In this document: in pieces, positions 8,800 through 15,325 of the stretch
Layout of the letters: every line of letters starts with the position of its first letter
How positions within the stretch are numbered: position 1 is the stretch's first letter
NCBI GenBank assembly: GCA_042095135.1
Contig: JBELBV010000034.1
Coordinates: 1-24,145 of the forward strand
DNA length: 24,145 nucleotides
Direction of reading: 5' to 3'
Source of the DNA: UA16 sp042095135
GTDB taxonomy: Bacteria > Bacteroidota > Bacteroidia > Flavobacteriales_D > Sanyastnellaceae
Program-made: the position numbers and the translations under genes
The notes under the pieces: generated by a model
Told to the model about the DNA's origin: nothing
Databases searched by the model: none
The model's input: only the letters and a program-made list of their open reading frames with translations

Positions 8800-11538
8800 C
8801 TACTCAGGGATCTTGATGAAGCGACCCACATCCACGGTTTCGTCTTCGCGCAAAATGAAGACGTTGTAGAGTCCCGCTGCCCAATCGCTGACATCAATGC
8901 GTTCCTGAATGGTGGAAACGTCCCGGAAGACTTCGCCGTAAACAGGACGCCCGCGGTTGTCGTAAATACTCAATGTCAGATCTTGGCGGAAGAACAATCC
9001 GAAAGCGATGTTCACCTCATCCACGGTTGGGTTGGGATAGGCGATGACGGACTGGTAGGGAAAGTCAAAGGCGGTATCGTCATCGATGTCCCCGAGGTAC
9101 TTAAACTCAATCCAGTTCATGTTGAACGGCGCCGCTGTCACAAGTACCCTCAGTTGGTACTCGCCGGAGGCGTTCAACGTCACCGTCTCCGTAGTGGTCT
9201 GCCACGTCTGCCATCCTCCGGTTGCTGGAAATTCCGATTCACAGACATAGGTGTTGATGCCGCTGTCATGCAACAGCACTACCTCTACCCCGCCGGCGCT
9301 TTGTGACGCCGTGCGGAACGAAACGTCGTAATCGCCGCTGTACAAGACGTTAACATCGTACAGCATGTAGTCCCCCGGATCGAGGTACCCGACGTTCAGA
9401 CCACCCCCAACGTCGGTGGTGCTCTCAATCTCTACCCCTTCGGCCTCCACGAAATTCTCCACTTCAATCCATCCGGGAATCGGGTAAACGAAGTCCAACG
9501 TGTTGTCGACCGGTTCTTGCGTGAAATTCACCAAGGCGCTGCCGTCGGTGGCCGCTGCGCCTGAACCGGAATACGAGATGGTCAGATCCTGGGTCGCGAA
9601 GAGCATATCGTCCATGTCAAATACAATCGTTTGATCGTTCTCAGTGCTCATGGCGAAGGCGTTGAAAGACAGCGGCTGGCCATTGTCGAAAATTTGGAAG
9701 TCCGACAACTGGGCATTGAGCGGCTGGCTGATCGGCTTATTTAAAGTCAAAGCAATCTGGTTGACATTCATCGTGCGCGCTGTCAAATAGGCCATGTCCA
9801 CCTCATTGGCCGGGATGCCGGTGAACGTAAAGTCAAAGCTGCCAACATTGAATCCGGATTGGTCGGTATAGAAACGCACCTTTTGCACGCCTTCCATGAG
9901 CAACACATCTTCGATGGTCAGCGTGGACCAATTGCTCGTACTTCCTGTTGTCTGGACATTAATGGACGACGTCACCTGAACGCCATCTACATTCAAGTGG
10001 AAAATGCCGTTCGAACCATCTGCCGCAACGCGGACATCGATGTCATAAAGACCGGAAGTTGCGACGTCAACCGTGTAGTCCATCCACTCGTCCATGGAAA
10101 TCCACCCCACGTTGAACCCGTTGGAATTTTGCTGGTCGGTCGAATACTCGATGTCCACCCCGTCGTTGCGGTACTGCCAGCCGTTGTTCCAGGCCGTAAA
10201 CTCACCGGTCGTCACATGGAAAGTAGCCACCTGTTCATCGTTGTAGGCATACCCTTGGCGCCCCAAGTCAAAATCCGTGGCATACACCAAACCAGGAACG
10301 GCATGCGGCGCCCCGTGGAAGGGCTTGGTCTCGTCCGTAGCAACCTGCCGGAACATGGCATCGGGTACGTTCGCTTGGATGACGCAATTTTCCGTCTTCA
10401 ACCCTTCGGCCAACTCCATCAACGAGGCGGTGGCGACTTCCACTGATGGCTGCAGTGCATTGCCATTCCAGTAGTCCAGAAGGTCTTGGTATCCCTCTGT
10501 CTTCACAATGGACATGGGGCAAGAAATGCTCTCGATTTTCTTCAGTGGCCACCACGCCCAGCCCATGTTCAAGTCCTCGAGCAAATGGATGGCATCCCGG
10601 AACCAAGCGTTGCCGTTTTCACCGCTTTCCCCAACATAAATCGGCACGTTGTGTTCGTCGCGCAGCGACGTCACGAACTGCATGTCCACGGGCTCATTCT
10701 TGCTCCAGTACTTGTGTGGCGAGTACACCAACTGGTCGTCCCAAGGCGGGGTCAACCCGGTGAAATCATTGGCAAACCAATTGCCCTCGATGAAAATGAT
10801 GTGATCGGAGTCGACCGTTCGGATGCTGTCCGTGCATTGCTGGTACAAGCTGCGCAGTGCCGACCCACTCGGGAGGTTCCAGTTGGGCTCGTTGAGCAAG
10901 TCGTAACCGGCGACCCATTGTTCGCCAACGTAGTGTTCGGCAATGCGCTTCCACAGCGCCACCATTTTGTTCTTGTTCTCGAGGCTTTCCCAGAGCGAGG
11001 GCTTCGCCGGATTGTAATCCGAAATCTCCTGCGCATAGCCTTGTCCTCCGGGGGCTGCGTGGAGGTCCAAAATGACGTATATCTCATTCGCAGCGCACCA
11101 GGCCACCAAGCTGTCTGTCAACTCAAATCCGGTATCGAGCCAGGTGTTTTCGCCTGCGACGGGCTCATCCTCAATAGGGAGCGTCCACAGGTTGTAGTGC
11201 ATGGGAAGGCGCACCGAATTGAATCCCCATGCCTTCAGCGAATCGATGTCCGACTTTTGAACGTGGTTGTGCAACCAAGCGTCGTACCAGGCGTCTGTAT
11301 TTTCGACCCCAATGAGGTCTTCGATCATGGCGCGAATCTCATATTGCGGGCCGGCAAATCCACTCGTTTGCATCATGTACCCCTCTTGCACCATCCAGCC
11401 CCCCAATCCCATGCCCCGGAGCAAAACCGGCTCACCTGCCTCATTCACAATGTTTTGACCATCAACACTCAGGAAATGCTGACCCTTAGCAGACCCAAGG
11501 CTCATCAGAAAAAGCAAAACAATCCCCGCATATCTCAT
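8800..11538 (-). CDS. Secreted GH5-family glycoside hydrolase with CBM6-like domains and T9SS sorting domain
   Basis: The 912-residue protein has a signal peptide (cleavage near SAKGQ, about 20) and a GH5 (beta/alpha)8 catalytic domain (about 25-360). The acid/base is Glu217 in LLNEPNW, and the nucleophile is Glu304 in YVGESGENG; FNSVRLPMHYN and VILDLHAAPGG are further clan-A landmarks. Two beta-sandwich regions resembling CBM6 follow (about 410-572 and 685-816), separated by an Ig-like stretch (about 578-678). A type A T9SS C-terminal domain (YPNPTVDEVNIAF to the end) predicts export and cell-surface attachment or release. The substrate is inferred to be a beta-glucan from the adjacent GH16 and SusCD genes; the GH5 subfamily cannot be set by eye. 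The gene diverges from GH16 and converges on the SusCD operon. Confidence 0.9.
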   Translation of the reverse strand: MRYAGIVLLFLMSLGSAKGQHFLSVDGQNIVNEAGEPVLLRGMGLGGWMVQEGYMMQTSGFAGPQYEIRAMIEDLIGVENTDAWYDAWLHNHVQKSDIDSLKAWGFNSVRLPMHYNLWTLPIEDEPVAGENTWLDTGFELTDSLVAWCAANEIYVILDLHAAPGGQGYAQEISDYNPAKPSLWESLENKNKMVALWKRIAEHYVGEQWVAGYDLLNEPNWNLPSGSALRSLYQQCTDSIRTVDSDHIIFIEGNWFANDFTGLTPPWDDQLVYSPHKYWSKNEPVDMQFVTSLRDEHNVPIYVGESGENGNAWFRDAIHLLEDLNMGWAWWPLKKIESISCPMSIVKTEGYQDLLDYWNGNALQPSVEVATASLMELAEGLKTENCVIQANVPDAMFRQVATDETKPFHGAPHAVPGLVYATDFDLGRQGYAYNDEQVATFHVTTGEFTAWNNGWQYRNDGVDIEYSTDQQNSNGFNVGWISMDEWMDYTVDVATSGLYDIDVRVAADGSNGIFHLNVDGVQVTSSINVQTTGSTSNWSTLTIEDVLLMEGVQKVRFYTDQSGFNVGSFDFTFTGIPANEVDMAYLTARTMNVNQIALTLNKPISQPLNAQLSDFQIFDNGQPLSFNAFAMSTENDQTIVFDMDDMLFATQDLTISYSGSGAAATDGSALVNFTQEPVDNTLDFVYPIPGWIEVENFVEAEGVEIESTTDVGGGLNVGYLDPGDYMLYDVNVLYSGDYDVSFRTASQSAGGVEVVLLHDSGINTYVCESEFPATGGWQTWQTTTETVTLNASGEYQLRVLVTAAPFNMNWIEFKYLGDIDDDTAFDFPYQSVIAYPNPTVDEVNIAFGLFFRQDLTLSIYDNRGRPVYGEVFRDVSTIQERIDVSDWAAGLYNVFILREDETVDVGRFIKIPE

Positions 11539-11543
11539 CTTAA

Positions 11544-11559
11544 TGTGATTTAGTTCACT
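11544..11559. promoter_or_regulatory. Candidate Crp/Fnr-family operator, 9/10 match, next to the GH5 start
   Basis: TGTGATTTAGTTCACT matches TGTGA-N6-TCACA at nine of ten fixed positions. It lies 6-21 bp upstream of the GH5 start codon in the 111-bp divergent gap with GH16. It overlaps a second dyad, ATTTAGT-TC-ACTAAAT (11548-11563), and a perfect 10-bp palindrome CTAAATTTAG (11558-11567). Its closeness to the GH5 start would suit repression of GH5 more than activation. No matching regulator gene is in the window. Confidence 0.35.
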
Positions 11560-11591
11560 AAATTTAGGCGTGTTAAAAATACAACCTTTTG

Positions 11592-11614
11592 ACTTCTAAA
11601 AACGTCTTAGAAGT
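11592..11614. promoter_or_regulatory. Inverted repeat (possible operator) upstream of GH16
   Basis: The perfect 8-bp arms ACTTCTAA (11592-11599) and TTAGAAGT (11607-11614) are separated by 7 bp. The dyad ends 35 bp before the GH16 start codon and 6 bp before a weak -7-like element TATCGTTG (11621-11628, 5/6). There is no T-run to suggest a terminator, so a protein-binding site is the likelier reading. The regulator is unknown. Confidence 0.4.
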
Positions 11615-11649
11615 GTCCTTTATCGTTGCTTTAACACAGACTTGAAACC

Positions 11650-12825
11650 ATGACAAAATTCTCACCATTCATACTCCTTTTGGTAGCAGTTGTGTGCTTC
11701 CAGTGCCGCAGGGACGATGCACCGAGCGTGGTGCCCAATGTTTATTTCCCCATTGATGTAAGTGCGTTGGAAACAGCGGAAAACTCCATCTTCGATTTTC
11801 CATTGGTTCTCGACCGAACAACCGATCGAGAAGTGACCATTCACTACGAGGCCCGATCGCTCACAGCCACTGAGGGGGAAGACTTTGTAGCGACTTCAGG
11901 CACCGTCACTTTTGCGCCCGGCGAAGCCTCGGCCACCATCAACGTCGAAATCATTGTCGATGAATACATCGAAGACGACGAGCAGTTCCGTGTAGTACTC
12001 ACCGAATCCCAGAACAGTCTTTTTCTCGATGGCATTCAACAAGCCATTGGAACGATCCGCAATGATGACACGGCCATTCAAGTCACGACGGATGGATACG
12101 TTTCTGCGGACAGCTACGCTGGCAAGACCCTGGTGTGGTCGGATGAATTCGAAGGAGACCAAATTGACCTCAGCAACTGGACCTACGATTTGGGTGCACA
12201 TGGCTGGGGAAACCAAGAGCTTCAACTCTACACCTCGAACAGCGACAATTCCTACGTGCACGAGGGCAACTTGCTCATCGTAGCAAAAGACGAAGGCCCC
12301 ATGTACACATCGGCCCGGATGAAGTCCATCGACTTACAGGAATTCCAATACGGCCGCATTGACGTGCGAGCGGTTCTACCAAAAGGCCAAGGCATTTGGC
12401 CAGCCATCTGGATGTTGGGTGCCAATTTCCCATCGGCTGGCTGGCCCGCTTGTGGTGAAATCGACATCATGGAACTCATCGGCTCAGCTCCGAATTACGT
12501 TCATGGCACCGTGCACTTTGGCAATGATTACTCGCAGCACCAGCACACGGGTCAAGGCACAGGGATTCCTTTCGGTCAGACCTTTGCTGATGAATTCCAC
12601 GTCTTCTCCATCGATTGGAATGAATCGGGTATTACTTGGTTGCTGGACGACCAACCATTTTACAGCATCAATCAAAACGTAGCGGGATCCCAGAATTACC
12701 CGTTCGACAACCCGTTCTTCTTCATCTTGAACATTGCGGTAGGGGGGCAATGGCCGGGCTATCCTGACGAGACCACCGAGTTCCCGCAGTACATGGCGGT
12801 AGACTACGTGCGCGTATTCCAGTAA
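11650..12825 (+). CDS. GH16 laminarinase-like endo-beta-glucanase, surface lipoprotein with Calx-beta domain
   Basis: GH16 enzymes of this type hydrolyse beta-1,3 (or mixed beta-1,3/1,4) glucans such as laminarin with retention of configuration. The 391-residue protein has a lipoprotein signal with Cys19 followed by RRDD, an acidic pattern like the Bacteroidota surface-export signal. A Calx-beta-like domain follows (about 30-140, with EGEDFVATSGTVTFAPGE and YIEDDEQFRVVL), then the GH16 domain (about 158-391). The catalytic motif is GEIDIMELIG with Glu270 as nucleophile, Asp272 and Glu275 as acid/base. The spacing E-x-D-x-x-E, WPAIWMLG and NIAVGGQWPG are typical of laminarinases. It diverges from GH5, and the amidase gene starts 10 bp after it. 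Laminarin is the best guess for the substrate. Confidence 0.93.
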   Translation: MTKFSPFILLLVAVVCFQCRRDDAPSVVPNVYFPIDVSALETAENSIFDFPLVLDRTTDREVTIHYEARSLTATEGEDFVATSGTVTFAPGEASATINVEIIVDEYIEDDEQFRVVLTESQNSLFLDGIQQAIGTIRNDDTAIQVTTDGYVSADSYAGKTLVWSDEFEGDQIDLSNWTYDLGAHGWGNQELQLYTSNSDNSYVHEGNLLIVAKDEGPMYTSARMKSIDLQEFQYGRIDVRAVLPKGQGIWPAIWMLGANFPSAGWPACGEIDIMELIGSAPNYVHGTVHFGNDYSQHQHTGQGTGIPFGQTFADEFHVFSIDWNESGITWLLDDQPFYSINQNVAGSQNYPFDNPFFFILNIAVGGQWPGYPDETTEFPQYMAVDYVRVFQ

Positions 12826-12835
12826 ATTGGCCGGC

Positions 12836-14482
12836 ATGAAGATGCATGCCGCCTTAGCCGTTGTCTTACTCGCAACGGCCTGCACCCCAACTGAACAGCC
12901 TGTTGAATACTGGAAACGCTGCGATGAAACAGCGGCCATCGCTGCCAATGCCGAGCACGAAATCGTGCGCATGCGTTACCAGCTTGTTCAATCGAAATTT
13001 CAAGACAAAAACCAGCTCTGGACGCCATTCGAAGCGGCATTGAATGCCTTTGGTGCGGACCGGTATACCGAACTATTGCCGCTTATTCTCGAACAAGACA
13101 TCCCCACCTTGCAAGGCCACGTGGCGGCCGGTCGGATGACGTACGAGGAACTCACCACCTTTTACCTCTACCGCATCCGAAAGCTTGAGTCAGACTCCAG
13201 CACCACGCTTCACGCCGTTGTCGCTTTGAATCCAAACGCCATAGAAGAAGCACGGCTCCTCGATCGCCAGCGGGAAGAGGCTACTCACCCGATCTACGGC
13301 ATGCCCATTCTGTTCAAAGACAACATCAACACCGCGAACATGCCCACCACGGCCGGTGCCGCATTGCTGGCCAACCATACCCCGCCGTCCAACGCCTTCA
13401 TCGTCGACCAACTAGCCTCCAAGGGCGCGGTCATTTTAGGAAAGGTAAACCTCAGCGAGTGGGCCTACTTCTTTTGTGACGATTGTCCCCTCGGGTACAG
13501 CGCTGTGGGCGGTCAAACCCTCAATCCCTATGGACGGGGTGATTTTGAAACGGGAGGATCGAGCTCCGGGAGCGGAGTCGCTATCGCCGCGAACTATGCA
13601 GCAGCTGCCATTGGCACGGAGACCTCAGGTTCCATCCTGTCCCCCTCCAGCATGAATTCCGTGGTGGGGTTGAAGCCTACCATCGGGCTCGCCAGCCGAA
13701 CCGGTATCGTCCCCATCTCCAGCACCTTGGACACACCCGGCCCCATGACCAAAACCGTGATTGACAATGCCATTGTACTGGACGCCATGTGCGGCGAGGA
13801 TGAGGCTGATGCCATCACTTCCGAGGCACCCACGCAACGGAACTTCCTGCAGGCCATCGCCGCAGGCACGCTGAAAGGGAAACGGTTGGGCGCCCTTGCC
13901 GCATTGGTGGAAGGCGATTCCTTGTACGCTGCAGCGGTGAATGCCTTGCGTGAAGCCGGTGCCAATGTCATTGAAATAACCGCGCCCAAAGTCAGCCTGA
14001 ATGGATTCCTATCCGTCTTGAATGGCGACATGATTCGGGACCTCCCGCACTATTTCAATACCGCGGCTGCACCGGAATTCGCAGGAATGGACGTCGCTGG
14101 TGCCATGGCCTTCAACCGTGAAGACAGTGGGCTGCACATGCCGTATGGCCAAGCCCGATTCGAGGGGATTGTGGCGGACCCCATCACGGAAGGCGGATTG
14201 GACAGCCTCATCACAGCCCTGCACGCGGAAGGCCGACGGTTTTTTGACGAGCCGATGGCTGCACACGACCTGGATGCGGTACTCTCCATCAACAACTACC
14301 ACGCTGCTTATGCCGCCGTGGCCTACTATCCGGGACTCACGGTGCCGATGGGGTATTACGAAAACGGCGAGCCTGCCGGCCTGACCTTCTTTGCGCCGAG
14401 CCACGAAGAAGAGCGGCTCCTGGGCTTAGCTACCGGCTACGAAGCCGCAACCAAACAGCGCCGAGCCCCGTCACAGCCATAA
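12836..14482 (+). CDS. Amidase-signature family hydrolase, predicted lipoprotein
   Basis: I chose the ATG at 12836 because it gives a clean lipoprotein signal (LLATAC, Cys16); an in-frame TTG at 12827 is less likely. The 549-residue protein carries the amidase-signature Ser-cisSer-Lys triad: Lys161 in LFKDNIN, cis-Ser243 in GGSSSGSG and nucleophile Ser266 in GTETSGSI. The usual GGSIR arginine is replaced by leucine (SGSILSP), which may alter the substrate pocket. It would hydrolyse an unknown amide in the periplasm; the residues after the cysteine (TPTEQP) lack the basic-acidic surface-export pattern of the neighbouring PUL lipoproteins. It follows GH16 by 10 bp and is probably cotranscribed, although amidases are not usual parts of laminarin loci. 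It is less likely to be GatA, given the lipoprotein signal and the extra N-terminal region (about 20-90). Confidence 0.88.
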   Translation: MKMHAALAVVLLATACTPTEQPVEYWKRCDETAAIAANAEHEIVRMRYQLVQSKFQDKNQLWTPFEAALNAFGADRYTELLPLILEQDIPTLQGHVAAGRMTYEELTTFYLYRIRKLESDSSTTLHAVVALNPNAIEEARLLDRQREEATHPIYGMPILFKDNINTANMPTTAGAALLANHTPPSNAFIVDQLASKGAVILGKVNLSEWAYFFCDDCPLGYSAVGGQTLNPYGRGDFETGGSSSGSGVAIAANYAAAAIGTETSGSILSPSSMNSVVGLKPTIGLASRTGIVPISSTLDTPGPMTKTVIDNAIVLDAMCGEDEADAITSEAPTQRNFLQAIAAGTLKGKRLGALAALVEGDSLYAAAVNALREAGANVIEITAPKVSLNGFLSVLNGDMIRDLPHYFNTAAAPEFAGMDVAGAMAFNREDSGLHMPYGQARFEGIVADPITEGGLDSLITALHAEGRRFFDEPMAAHDLDAVLSINNYHAAYAAVAYYPGLTVPMGYYENGEPAGLTFFAPSHEEERLLGLATGYEAATKQRRAPSQP

Positions 14483-14514
14483 AAAATCCCCGCCTCCACA
14501 GTGGAAGACGGGGA
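14481..14514 (-). terminator. Rho-independent terminator of the small membrane gene on the - strand
   Basis: On the - strand the sequence forms a stem of TCCCCG and CGGGGA with an inner TCCA/TGGA pairing (14487-14514), followed directly by six T (14481-14486 read on -). It sits 22 bp past the stop of the gene at 14537 and abuts the amidase stop. On the + strand there is no T-run, so it serves mainly the - strand gene. Confidence 0.75.
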
Positions 14515-14536
14515 CAGGTATGGGGAACAAATGCCG

Positions 14537-14986
14537 TTAGTCGTTTGTGCCGGCTGGAATGCGGTCCGTGGTCATCAAGAACACGCCCACCAACGGGAGC
14601 ACGGCGAGAATGCCGTGGTAAGCGGCTGCGATGCTTTTGGTGGTCTCTGTCAATTCCAAACTCGCCGGCATCGCCTGAATGAGGAGCACACCAAATATGT
14701 TGACTGCGCTCAACGACAAAAAGACCTTGATGCCAAACGACTTGAACACCTTCGTGCCATCGTAATTCAGCCGGTTCGGGAATGCCAGTACTGCTTGCAC
14801 CGCCCACAGGAAGGCGTACGCCAAGTGAGCCACCTCACCGGTCGCGTTGTAAGTCATGAGTTCGTTGGGAACGACGATGAGGGCGTACAGGAAGTAGCCC
14901 GTGAGAAAAAACATGCGGTTTTTGCGGATAACGCCGAACAACGCTAACGCTGTCGGGATGCCCGCGACAATCACCAATGGATCCAT
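14537..14986 (-). CDS. Small multi-pass membrane protein of unknown function
   Basis: The 149-residue protein has about five hydrophobic helices (roughly 3-20, 25-42, 52-70, 85-105 and 118-139) and short polar loops; I recognise no motif or family. It looks real because it has its own terminator, an ATG start, and a possible promoter with a perfect Crp/Fnr-type site 50 bp upstream. The opposite frame encodes a charged, low-complexity sequence typical of an antisense shadow. It probably resides in the inner membrane. It lies downstream of the small protein at 15090-15305 on the same strand. Confidence 0.75.
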   Translation of the reverse strand: MDPLVIVAGIPTALALFGVIRKNRMFFLTGYFLYALIVVPNELMTYNATGEVAHLAYAFLWAVQAVLAFPNRLNYDGTKVFKSFGIKVFLSLSAVNIFGVLLIQAMPASLELTETTKSIAAAYHGILAVLPLVGVFLMTTDRIPAGTND

Positions 14987-15014
14987 GATGTAAAGAATTA
15001 AGGGTTAGATGGAT

Positions 15015-15051
15015 GCAACATAGCACGAGAGGCAATGTGAGTCACATCACA
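15015..15051 (-). promoter_or_regulatory. Candidate Crp/Fnr-controlled promoter of the small membrane gene
   Basis: TGTGAGTCACATCACA at 15036-15051 is a perfect TGTGA-N6-TCACA match. On the - strand it is followed 13 bp later by TATGTTGC (15022 down to 15015), a partial -7-like element. If that element is real, transcription would start near 15008 and the site would be centred about 36 bp upstream, close to class II activator positions. The gene start is at 14986. The site is supported by sequence only; the regulator is unknown. Confidence 0.45.
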
Positions 15052-15089
15052 TAATCCGAGCTATGAACGAACGAGGTGTGTACAACGGC

Positions 15090-15305
15090 TTACTTACCCG
15101 CTTTGCCCGGCCGGTGGCGCTCGTTGTGCAGGCGGCGGCGCGAAGTCATTTGCTCCAATTCTTCCCCCCATTCGTTCAACTCCTCTGGATCGTTCGGATT
15201 GAATTTAGGGGGGCGCTTGGCATGTACATTTTTCAGATCGCATTTCCGGCCCATGTGCCAATAACAAAGCTCAGCCGGCCCAAGTTCAGCCACTACAACG
15301 GGCAT
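15090..15305 (-). CDS. Small charged hypothetical protein
   Basis: This reading frame encodes 71 residues with no signal peptide or membrane segment. A central acidic stretch contains KFNPNDPEELNEWGEELEQM, and a basic tail contains RRRLHNERHRPGKAGK. Codon use (TTG for Leu, GAA/GAG, CGC) fits nearby genes. An internal ATG at residue 18 is an alternative start. An overlapping + strand frame exists (15063-15329) but runs into acs and reads as a hydrophobic shadow. I cannot name a family. Its ATG lies about 20 bp from the acs start, so the two would be divergently transcribed. Confidence 0.5.
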   Translation of the reverse strand: MPVVVAELGPAELCYWHMGRKCDLKNVHAKRPPKFNPNDPEELNEWGEELEQMTSRRRLHNERHRPGKAGK

Positions 15306-15325
15306 TTTATGCTACCTTTCTGTGC

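Noticed and set aside
10486..11553. Long + strand open frame (355 codons) opposite GH5
   Set aside because: It is antisense to an intact GH5 domain and has no signal, motif or plausible start context.
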